DNA from: an uncultured Fibrobacter sp.
Lineage (GTDB): Bacteria; Fibrobacterota; Fibrobacteria; Fibrobacterales; Fibrobacteraceae
Length of the DNA stretch: 12,488 bases
Reading direction: 5' to 3'
Assembly (NCBI RefSeq): GCF_937877005.1
Contig: NZ_CALEFV010000109.1
Location: forward strand, 1 to 12,488
Each line of letters starts with the position of its first letter. The stretch's first letter is position 1. A program made the position numbers and the translations under genes. This document shows positions 6,453-12,488 of this stretch, piece by piece. Under the pieces are notes generated by a model that saw only the letters and a program-made list of their open reading frames with translations, was not told the origin of the DNA and searched no databases.

Positions 6453-6884
6453 CTACTGGAACGAACCCGCATCGACAGCGGAAGTGTCCGGAGCGGCTAA
6501 TGAATCGCCCGTCGGTTCGACAGCATTGTACCGGTCATAGATGCTTTCAGTCTTTACGCCCGAGGAATCCTGAAGTGCTTCCGACACGGACACCTCGCCA
6601 CTCTTTTGGGATACGGATGGAGAAGAATCCTTGACCTTCGATGAATCGGACGCTGCAAAACGGTCATAAATGCTCTTTCTCTGGGCAGCCCCGGCAGCCT
6701 TCTTCTGCGCCTCCTGCTCGCGGCAGACGCGAAGTTCTTCTTCCATATAGGCACGCTGGTCCGGCGAATAAGTCATGGTATTCAGACGATACTCGATTTC
6801 CTCGCAAACAAGTCCCTGACGCGTACCCGCACACGAAAGCAGAAAAAGCGTCGAGAACAACATCATCAAATTCCATTGCTTCAT
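6453..6884 (-). CDS. Small lipoprotein with duplicated SIYDR motif
   Basis: A 143-residue protein of unknown function. The N-terminus is a lipoprotein signal with lipobox LLSC and acylated Cys18. Residues about 25-68 look helical and charged, with Cys27 and Cys54 able to pair. The rest is rich in Ser, Asp, Lys and Val, probably disordered, and holds two copies of one motif: KSIYDRF at 70-76 and ESIYDRY at 113-119. It sits between the propeller gene (12-nt gap) and the CCA/PAP gene (14-nt gap) in the same operon. The ribosome site is weak (GGTG). I recognise no family. A role as an outer-membrane partner of the upstream propeller protein is a guess from gene order only. Confidence 0.8.
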   Translation of the reverse strand: MKQWNLMMLFSTLFLLSCAGTRQGLVCEEIEYRLNTMTYSPDQRAYMEEELRVCREQEAQKKAAGAAQRKSIYDRFAASDSSKVKDSSPSVSQKSGEVSVSEALQDSSGVKTESIYDRYNAVEPTGDSLAAPDTSAVDAGSFQ

Positions 6885-6896
6885 AATGCACCCAAA

Positions 6897-9041
6897 TCAG
6901 TGGATAATAATAAACTTGCCTTTCTTGTTCTTGCTACCGTCATTGATGACATAGTAATATACACCTGGCGCCACCAGTCGACCGGTCTTGTCGCAACCGT
7001 CCCATTCCACCTTTCCGCCGAGAACTTCGGCATTCCGGAAAGACCTGATCAGAGCTCCGCCACGGTTATAAAGACTCACGACAGAACTTTCGGAAATACC
7101 GTCTATCGTAAAGCGAGCATGAACCTTCGGACGATACGGAACGGGATACGCCTTGACCTTCACATTCGAGGAATCCGTCATATGAGTTCGCGCATCCTTC
7201 AAATCGTTTCGCTGATAATAGGTGACACCATTCTGGTGGGCAAACCACGCGACACCGTAGATTGGATCGATCGCCAAGTCAAGCACGTTGTCGTTCAACA
7301 GGCCATTCCTAGACATAAAGTGAGTCACCGCGAGGGTATCCGGAGAATTCCCCTTCTGGGCCAGGCGGTATACTCCCTGGTTGGAAGACCCTAGCCACAG
7401 GTTTCCGTGAACATCCGTTTCAATTGCGGTATATTCCGCCATGCGCAAGCCGTTCGTGGATGTCGGCGACATAAGCGTATCATTTTCTTCGTCAAAGTAA
7501 TAGAGGGTAGATAGAGAAACCATCCACAAACGACCACCTACCGAATCATAGGCCATATCTACCGGGACCGGTTCACCCATATGGTAGGTGTGAAGCTCGC
7601 CATCCGCCAATTCTCCCCCATTCGACTTCGGAGGCGGGAACTTAAAGACATCCAGGTCGCCTTCTTCGGCATAGGCCGTACCATTCTTGCTAGCCACGTA
7701 GATTCGCCAGGATCCATCTTCGTCAAGCAAGGCGTACATGGCACCAGGAACCGTCCCCGAGCCGACATGGCTTGCGCAGTGGATTTCGCCATCTTTCGTA
7801 AAGTACACGATGCTGTATTTGTCGTTGCTTGCTGTTGCCGTGAGGAATCCAGACTGATCCGGAGCGGGAACGACATTCGGAGAAACCGGATAGTTTGTCA
7901 AATACTGGTCGATGCACAGGTCGTTAAAAGGGCTGACAAAATTATACTCCAGCTGATTTCCCGATTCGGAATAAATCTGGTAAGCGTTTCCCCATACATG
8001 GAAAAAGAGATGACCATCGGGCAAGGCGGAAAGGACCTTGATACGGGACGTATAGACCGTCGACAAGGAACCCGCGCCATTGTAGGCAAAAAAAGGAGAG
8101 TTCCAGCCGGACATATTACCCGTCGCCAAAAGCCCGCTCTCGGACGCAGCCATGACTCCGCCGCGAGGAAGGTTCACTATTTCATAGGTGGATTCTATGA
8201 CGAAACCCGTATAGCCGGTCAAGTCGCGAACCGTCGAAGATCCCTTGGGACAATACGCTATCAGCATAGGCCCCACCAAATAAGTACCATCCCTACTGTC
8301 AATCGTCCACTGGACGACGCTTGTATCGCCGTTATAGAGAATCGCATCCTTCAGGACCTTTCCGCCTACCTGGACCGACGACTTATCGGGATCTTCAAGT
8401 CCTTCGACAGACTGACCTTTCGCAAGACGCGTCCACGAATTCGGGTCGCTAAGCCTGACATCGGAGGAAAGATTGCCCCAAGGCATCTGACGCGCAAAAG
8501 ATGCACTGGTTGTCTTGACATATAGGGAATCTCCACGGACCGCCAACCTTCTTACGGGAGTTGACGCAAGTTCAAAGGAACCGATTCGGTTTATGGTCAG
8601 CACAGAAATTCCACCAGCTACATCGTAAAAAGCCAATCGGTCTTCAAAAGGAATGATCAAGATATCGCCGCTGATTTTTACCGTTCCCGGAATCACACGC
8701 ACATTGTTCTTGACATAAGAACGATTTAGGACGCTCCACGAATCGGTCTCGGGCTTGTACAGCGCAATCAGACCAAACTCGGAAACCGCAACAATTCCCT
8801 GGCTAGAGGAAACAAGCGCATAGAAGGAGGAGGTTTCAAGGCCATGCTCGGAATGGTATATAAAGCTTGAATCGGGCATCCTAAAGCGGATACCGCCTTC
8901 CGTGGCAAGCAGAACTCCATTTTCGCCAAAAGGAACCGCATCCCTTATCGGAAAGGGGTCCGAAAAAGCGCCCCAGCGATCGACTGCGAACAGGTCCACC
9001 GTCAGAAGCAGGACGAATACAAATGCAGAAAAGAACTTCAC
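6897..9041 (-). CDS. Secreted two-propeller protein with T9SS-like C-terminal domain (PorZ-like)
   Basis: A 714-residue exported protein. The start is a GTG at 9041-9039: an in-frame TGA lies two codons upstream, and this start gives a good signal peptide (KFFSAFVFVLLLTVDLFA). Residues about 20-615 consist of short beta repeats of the two-component-regulator propeller type, for example ENGVLLATEGGIRF, SQGIVAVSEFGLIALY, HGNLWLGSSNQGVYRL and IDPIYGVAWFAHQNGVTYY, enough for two propellers. Residues 627-714 form a FlgD/T9SS type A-like domain: YPVPYRP, VVSLYNRGGALIRSF, VEWDGCDKTGR, APGVYYYVI and a final KGKFIII. Signal peptide, two propellers and a T9SS-like tail is the plan of PorZ, the surface component of the T9SS attachment complex. 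Homology to PorZ proper is inferred from this plan and from the first propeller's resemblance, not from an alignment. Alternatively it is an ordinary T9SS cargo. It lies 9 nt after the sigma-factor gene and is probably translationally coupled to it. Confidence 0.75.
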   Translation of the reverse strand: MKFFSAFVFVLLLTVDLFAVDRWGAFSDPFPIRDAVPFGENGVLLATEGGIRFRMPDSSFIYHSEHGLETSSFYALVSSSQGIVAVSEFGLIALYKPETDSWSVLNRSYVKNNVRVIPGTVKISGDILIIPFEDRLAFYDVAGGISVLTINRIGSFELASTPVRRLAVRGDSLYVKTTSASFARQMPWGNLSSDVRLSDPNSWTRLAKGQSVEGLEDPDKSSVQVGGKVLKDAILYNGDTSVVQWTIDSRDGTYLVGPMLIAYCPKGSSTVRDLTGYTGFVIESTYEIVNLPRGGVMAASESGLLATGNMSGWNSPFFAYNGAGSLSTVYTSRIKVLSALPDGHLFFHVWGNAYQIYSESGNQLEYNFVSPFNDLCIDQYLTNYPVSPNVVPAPDQSGFLTATASNDKYSIVYFTKDGEIHCASHVGSGTVPGAMYALLDEDGSWRIYVASKNGTAYAEEGDLDVFKFPPPKSNGGELADGELHTYHMGEPVPVDMAYDSVGGRLWMVSLSTLYYFDEENDTLMSPTSTNGLRMAEYTAIETDVHGNLWLGSSNQGVYRLAQKGNSPDTLAVTHFMSRNGLLNDNVLDLAIDPIYGVAWFAHQNGVTYYQRNDLKDARTHMTDSSNVKVKAYPVPYRPKVHARFTIDGISESSVVSLYNRGGALIRSFRNAEVLGGKVEWDGCDKTGRLVAPGVYYYVINDGSKNKKGKFIIIH

Positions 9042-9050
9042 CCTTCAAAA

Positions 9051-9680
9051 TTACGAAATTTTCGTGTGGCGCGTTATCAGTTCATCTACCAAATAGGGGG
9101 ATGCGCCAATTTTTTTTAGCAACATCGTCCGTTCGTTCTTCTTGGACTCCATCTTGCGCAGAGCCTTGGCACGCCTTTTGCCAACGGCATTCTTTGACAC
9201 GCCCAACAGCCGACCGACATCGCAAAGTGGCATACCATCTATAAAAGTACATTCAACAGCCATTCTTTCGGTTTCCGAAAGATCCGACATCAAAAAGTCC
9301 AATTCATGTTTCAGTGCGAACTCGTTTGTTTCTGCCGCACAATACAGCGTACGAGACTCCGCAACATTCTCTATATTTATCGAATCGTCGTGAAAATTGG
9401 TTTTCAGCTTTGACTCCGGTACGATTTTTCCACTTTGACGGAAATGGCTACGACAACTATTGCGGGCGACCGTCACAAACCACGGAATCATCGGCCTGTC
9501 TCGGTCAAGGAAAGCCGCCGATTTACAAAAACGGAGTGCAACCTCTTGAAATAGGTCCTTAGCGGATTCGACATCGCTACTCCAAAGGCGGCAGAGTTTG
9601 TAAATTTGTGAAGAATTCTTACGCCATTCGTTATCGATCCATTCGGAGGACTCCACCGGTAATTTCTTTGTTTTAGACAT
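9051..9680 (-). CDS. ECF-like sigma-70 family RNA polymerase sigma factor
   Basis: A 209-residue alternative sigma factor that would redirect RNA polymerase to a small promoter set. Region 2 spans about 26-81: DLFQEVALRFCK matches the core-binding and -10 part, and PWFVTVARNSCRSHFRQ the end of region 2. Region 4 spans about 134-177: LSETERMAVECTFIDGMPL then a helix-turn-helix, VGRLLGVSKNAVGKRRAKAL, for -35 recognition. Region 3 is absent, as in ECF sigmas. A basic tail of some 30 residues follows region 4. No anti-sigma gene is adjacent: upstream is divergent dsbD and downstream the propeller gene. It is first in the operon, so autoregulation would also drive the PorZ-like gene. The start at 9680 has no Shine-Dalgarno sequence. 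Confidence 0.87.
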   Translation of the reverse strand: MSKTKKLPVESSEWIDNEWRKNSSQIYKLCRLWSSDVESAKDLFQEVALRFCKSAAFLDRDRPMIPWFVTVARNSCRSHFRQSGKIVPESKLKTNFHDDSINIENVAESRTLYCAAETNEFALKHELDFLMSDLSETERMAVECTFIDGMPLCDVGRLLGVSKNAVGKRRAKALRKMESKKNERTMLLKKIGASPYLVDELITRHTKIS

Positions 9681-9722
9681 AAGGCATGAAAAGGATTATC
9701 GTTAGATTTAGGGCAATAATAT
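9681..9722. promoter_or_regulatory. Divergent gap between sigma-factor gene and dsbD
   Basis: Only 42 bp separate the two divergent starts, so both promoters must sit here or inside the coding ends. AGGG at 9710-9713 lies 9 nt before dsbD ATG 9723 and may be its ribosome site. TAATAT at 9718-9723 resembles a -10 box, but its transcript would begin downstream of that ATG. No consensus -35 box is evident for either direction. Confidence 0.4.
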
Positions 9723-11603
9723 ATGAAAATCAAACCCAAAAACAAGCTTGTTTTAAATTTTGCAAACAAAGTACTACATCTTGCAAACAGGGCTTTCCAT
9801 TTTGAAAGCAGGCCTTTCCATTTTGCAAAATATGGTTGCATACTGACGTTGTTTTCAACATACCTTGACGCTGAAGAATTCAATATGAACTCCATGCCGC
9901 CTCCGGAAATGCAAATGGAATACTCGGCAGGCGCACTCAAAGACAAAGGTTCGCTCACCGTTACCATCACCATACCGGATAAGTGGCATGTCAATGCAAA
10001 TGAAGTCACCGACGAATTCCTAAAGCCATCTTCGATCGAAGCAAAGGCTCCCGGTATTAAATTCGACGAAGCCATCTGGCCTACACCGATCAAGGAGTAC
10101 AACGAGGCGCTCGAGCTCGAGATTCTCACTTTCCGTGGCCAGTTTTCCGTCACTATTCCAGTAAATGGAATCCAGGAAAACTACGATAGTCTCGGAACAG
10201 AAGTCACATTCCATTACCAGGCTTGCGATAATTCCATCTGCCTTGCGCCCGCAAGCAAGACTATCAAGCTAGACGAACACACGGGCATATTCAAGAAGTC
10301 GACGCGAGAAAGCTCCAGCGTCATTTCTGACGAACCCTCTAGCGAAAATCGCGCGGGGGTCGCGGCACTGCTTTTTTTCGCATTCTTGGGCGGCCTGATA
10401 CTGAACCTGATGCCATGCGTGTTGCCGGTACTTTCGCTCAAGCTGTTCAGCCTGATTAAGCAGGCCGGTGAAAGCCGCGGACGGCTCCTCGCTCTGGGAG
10501 GAGCCACGACGGCGGGTATTCTGGCAAGTTTCTGGGTGCTCGCCGCCGTTGTCGCCGCCGTCAAGGCCGGCGGCGGGTCCGCAGGCTGGGGCATGCAATT
10601 CCAGAGTGCAGGATTCATCGCCTTCATGACAGTCATCCTAACCGCATTCGCCATGAGCTTCTTTGGCGTATTCGAAGTGTGGCTCCCGTGGGGTGCCACC
10701 ACCAAGATGGACGCCGCGGGACACAAGGCAGGACTCGCTGGAGCCTTCTTTACCGGCGCGCTCCTCGTTCTATTAAGTACGCCGTGTTCGGCCCCCTTCC
10801 TCGGAACCGCGATGGGATTCGCCTTTGCGCAAACGACCCCCGTGCTCTTCTTGTTCTTTACCGCTGCCGGAGCGGGACTCGCACTCCCCTACATGCTCGT
10901 TAGCGCCTTCCCGAAAATCCTCAAGGTATTCCCGAAACCGGGCCCTTGGATGGTCAAGCTGCAAAAGGTGATGGGCGTATTGCTCCTCGCAACCGTCGCC
11001 TGGCTCCTGTGGATTGTCAATGAGCAGTCGGGCCTTTACGGAGTCGGCATCTTCGGATGCATCGTGATTGCAAGCATCGCCTGCAGCGTATTTCTGGGTA
11101 AGTTTGCGCCTCCAGGCGTTCCTTTCGTTCGCGAAGCCATCGGCATTGTTCTCAGCATAACCGTTCTCGTTTCGCTATGGTTTGTGGGACTCGCCCACGA
11201 ATATGACCGTGCCGCAACCGAAACATTTGCAACCCGCATGCAAGTCGAAAAGACCGAAGACGGATGGTTCCATTACTCGCCCGCTCTCATAAAGAAATTT
11301 GAGCAGGAAAAACGCACCGTATTCATCGACGTAACCGCCGACTGGTGCCTCACCTGCAAGGCTAACGAAGCCGCTGTCTTAAGTAGCGATGAGTTCAGGC
11401 ACGCCATGGACAGCCTGAATGTCGCCCTAGTCAAGGCCGACTGGACCCGTGAAACTCCCGAGGTGAACGCCCTCCTGAGCAGCATGTACAAATCGGGGGT
11501 CCCTTCCTACGCAATCTACCCCGACGGAGACGCCTCAAAGCAAATCGTGCTGCCGGAATTACTCACGACAGCAGCGATTGTAGAGAATATTGTAGGAAAG
11601 TAG
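9723..11603 (+). CDS. dsbD: Thiol:disulfide interchange protein DsbD
   Basis: DsbD carries electrons from cytoplasmic thioredoxin across the inner membrane to periplasmic disulfide partners. All three parts are present in 626 residues. The periplasmic N-domain (about 55-190) has the redox pair Cys168 and Cys173 in YQACDNSICLAP. The membrane domain has eight or nine helices (about 213-510) with paired cysteines in NLMPCVLPVLSLK (Cys232) and LLSTPCSAPFLG (Cys355). The C-terminal thioredoxin-like domain ends the protein with DWCLTCK (Cys542, Cys545). The N-terminus is odd: residues 11-38 are four heptads from a 21-bp DNA repeat, ahead of a hydrophobic stretch (39-50) that looks like the signal peptide core. 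The annotated start has AGGG upstream; the next in-frame ATG (9885) would lose the signal. It is divergent from the sigma-factor operon. Confidence 0.92.
   Translation: MKIKPKNKLVLNFANKVLHLANRAFHFESRPFHFAKYGCILTLFSTYLDAEEFNMNSMPPPEMQMEYSAGALKDKGSLTVTITIPDKWHVNANEVTDEFLKPSSIEAKAPGIKFDEAIWPTPIKEYNEALELEILTFRGQFSVTIPVNGIQENYDSLGTEVTFHYQACDNSICLAPASKTIKLDEHTGIFKKSTRESSSVISDEPSSENRAGVAALLFFAFLGGLILNLMPCVLPVLSLKLFSLIKQAGESRGRLLALGGATTAGILASFWVLAAVVAAVKAGGGSAGWGMQFQSAGFIAFMTVILTAFAMSFFGVFEVWLPWGATTKMDAAGHKAGLAGAFFTGALLVLLSTPCSAPFLGTAMGFAFAQTTPVLFLFFTAAGAGLALPYMLVSAFPKILKVFPKPGPWMVKLQKVMGVLLLATVAWLLWIVNEQSGLYGVGIFGCIVIASIACSVFLGKFAPPGVPFVREAIGIVLSITVLVSLWFVGLAHEYDRAATETFATRMQVEKTEDGWFHYSPALIKKFEQEKRTVFIDVTADWCLTCKANEAAVLSSDEFRHAMDSLNVALVKADWTRETPEVNALLSSMYKSGVPSYAIYPDGDASKQIVLPELLTTAAIVENIVGK
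9739..9754. repeat. 16-bp perfect palindrome at the 5' end of dsbD
   Basis: AAAACAAGCTTGTTTT reads the same on both strands and lies directly before the tandem repeats, overlapping the first by 2 bp. With no loop it makes a poor hairpin but would suit a dimeric DNA-binding protein. It falls within codons 6-11 of the called frame. Confidence 0.5.
9753..9836 (+). repeat. Four 21-bp tandem repeats inside the dsbD 5' end
   Basis: Four consecutive 21-bp units (9753-9773, 9774-9794, 9795-9815, 9816-9836) share words such as TTGCAAAC (units 1, 2) and CTTTCCATTTTG (spanning the starts of units 3, 4). In the coding frame they give heptads LNFANKV, LHLANRA, FHFESRP and FHFAKYG. The stretch is AT-rich and unlike the rest of the gene. 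Twenty-one base pairs is two DNA helical turns, so the units would face the same side of the helix. Confidence 0.65.
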
Positions 11604-12488
11604 CTACCGCTTGCCTTCGCGTTTATAGCGGTCTATGCATTCCTGGTAGAAGTCGAAGGTCTGCTGGGCGATTGCCTTCCAGCTGAACACGTCAATGGCG
11701 CGCTTGCGGCTCACTTCGCCCATTTTCTTTGCAAGTTCCGGGTTTTCGAGAATCTTGTTGAGCTTGTTCGCAAAATCAGTCTGGAAGGCCTTCGGGTCGG
11801 CCGGTTCAAAATCCGTTTCGGATTTCGCCTTGAGCGGCACCAGGAACCCGGTTTCACCATCCACGATGATTTCGGGAATGCCGCCCACCGCAGAGCCCAC
11901 CACCGGGGTTCCGCAGCTCATGGCTTCCAGGTTGATGATGCCGAACGGTTCGTAAAGGGAAGGTGTCGCGAACACGGTCGCATGGCTGTAAAGCACGCGG
12001 AGTTCTTCATGCGGGATGGCTTCCTGAATCCAGACGACGCCGTCGCGGGTCTTCTGCACCTCTTCGATGAGAGCCTTGCATTCGTCGGCAAGTTCAATCG
12101 TGTCGGGCGCGCCCGCGCAGAGCACCACCTGGGCACTCTTGTCGATCTGCGGAATCGCCTGGATCAGCTGGCTGATGCCCTTCTGGCGTGTGATGCGGCC
12201 CACGAACAGCACATACGGACGCTTCGGATCGACACCCCACTTGGTTAGGATGTTTTCATCGAAAGTCGGCGCATAGAAATCCGGATCGATACCGTTGTAA
12301 ATCACCTTCACGCGATCCTCGGGAACGCCGTAAAGTTTCATCACGTCGCGCTTCATACCCTGGCTCACGGCAATCACGCCGTCGGCAGCTTCGTAAGCGG
12401 TGCGTTCAATCCAGCAACTCATGGCGTAACCGCCGTCACCCAGCTGCTCCGCCTTCCACGGACGGTGCGGTTCGAGCGAATGCGTCGT
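11604..12488 (-). CDS. glgA: Glycogen synthase, actinobacterial (GT4) type, 5' end missing
   Basis: The reading frame stays open to the right edge with 294 codons visible, so the start lies outside; the Met at 12422 is internal. The upstream codons read THSLEPHRPWKAEQLG, typical of the GT4 glycogen synthases first described in Corynebacterium and Mycobacterium (TIGR02149-like), followed by WIERTAYEAADGVIAVS. The C-terminal Rossmann domain shows VIYNGID, YVLFVGRITRQKGI, and the donor-binding EPFGIINLEAMSCGTPVVG with the EX7E glutamates, then VGGIPEIIVDGETGFLVPL. It would extend alpha-1,4-glucan from ADP- or UDP-glucose, or make maltose 1-phosphate as GlgM-type relatives do. Family length is about 390-415, so roughly 100 residues are missing. 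Its stop codon directly abuts the dsbD stop. Family call firm, exact acceptor not. Confidence 0.9.
   Translation of the reverse strand, partial: TTHSLEPHRPWKAEQLGDGGYAMSCWIERTAYEAADGVIAVSQGMKRDVMKLYGVPEDRVKVIYNGIDPDFYAPTFDENILTKWGVDPKRPYVLFVGRITRQKGISQLIQAIPQIDKSAQVVLCAGAPDTIELADECKALIEEVQKTRDGVVWIQEAIPHEELRVLYSHATVFATPSLYEPFGIINLEAMSCGTPVVGSAVGGIPEIIVDGETGFLVPLKAKSETDFEPADPKAFQTDFANKLNKILENPELAKKMGEVSRKRAIDVFSWKAIAQQTFDFYQECIDRYKREGKR

Noticed and set aside
7581..8525. 314-codon plus-strand frame opposite the propeller gene
   Set aside because: Arg/Ile-rich antisense frame without a recognisable domain, signal or ribosome site; the minus-strand propeller repeats are clear.
12420..12422. ATG as the start of the glycogen synthase
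   Set aside because: The frame stays open to the window edge and the upstream codons match the conserved family block, so this Met is internal.

Overview
The window looks like a chromosome segment from Fibrobacter (phylum Fibrobacterota) or a close relative, a Gram-negative anaerobic fibre degrader. The call rests on protein content: a lipoprotein GH5 cellulase, an LPS biosynthesis gene (lpxA), a C-terminal domain like type IX secretion (T9SS) signals, an actinobacterial-type glycogen synthase, Ser/Glu/Ala-rich surface proteins and mixed Shine-Dalgarno use. No database was searched, so the genus is an inference. I see no rRNA, tRNA, CRISPR array, insertion sequence or phage gene. The window reads as ordinary, gene-dense chromosome, and no gap between genes exceeds 300 bases.

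Layout. (1) 1-1697, minus strand: a two-gene operon of a secreted CBM11/CIA30-like beta-sandwich protein and a putative outer-membrane protein with an acidic linker; the second gene runs off the left edge. (2) 1698-1936: a 239-bp divergent control region with a strong intrinsic terminator hairpin and an operator-like inverted repeat. (3) 1937-3097, plus: lipoprotein GH5 endoglucanase. (4) 3124-3891, minus: lpxA, divergent across 41 bp from (5) 3933-5036, plus: a membrane GT2 glycosyltransferase. (6) 5037-5097: a repeat-rich gap with a long dyad. (7) 9680-5098, minus: a tightly packed four-gene operon of an ECF-like sigma factor, a two-propeller protein with a T9SS-like C-terminal domain (PorZ-like), a small lipoprotein and a CCA-adding/poly(A) polymerase family enzyme. 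(8) 9723-11603, plus: dsbD, divergent from the sigma factor, with an odd 21-bp tandem repeat in its first codons. (9) 12488-11604, minus: glycogen synthase, cut by the right edge, whose stop codon directly abuts the dsbD stop.

How it fits together. Most genes concern the cell envelope: LPS (lpxA), surface glycan binding and hydrolysis (left side), protein export and surface attachment (PorZ-like protein), disulfide metabolism outside the cytoplasm (dsbD) and sugar polymers (GT2, glycogen synthase). The most interesting unit is the sigma-factor/PorZ-like operon, which may be a regulatory cassette tied to T9SS or envelope state. Second is the repeat-bearing 5' end of dsbD, which may be an odd leader peptide or a misannotated control region.
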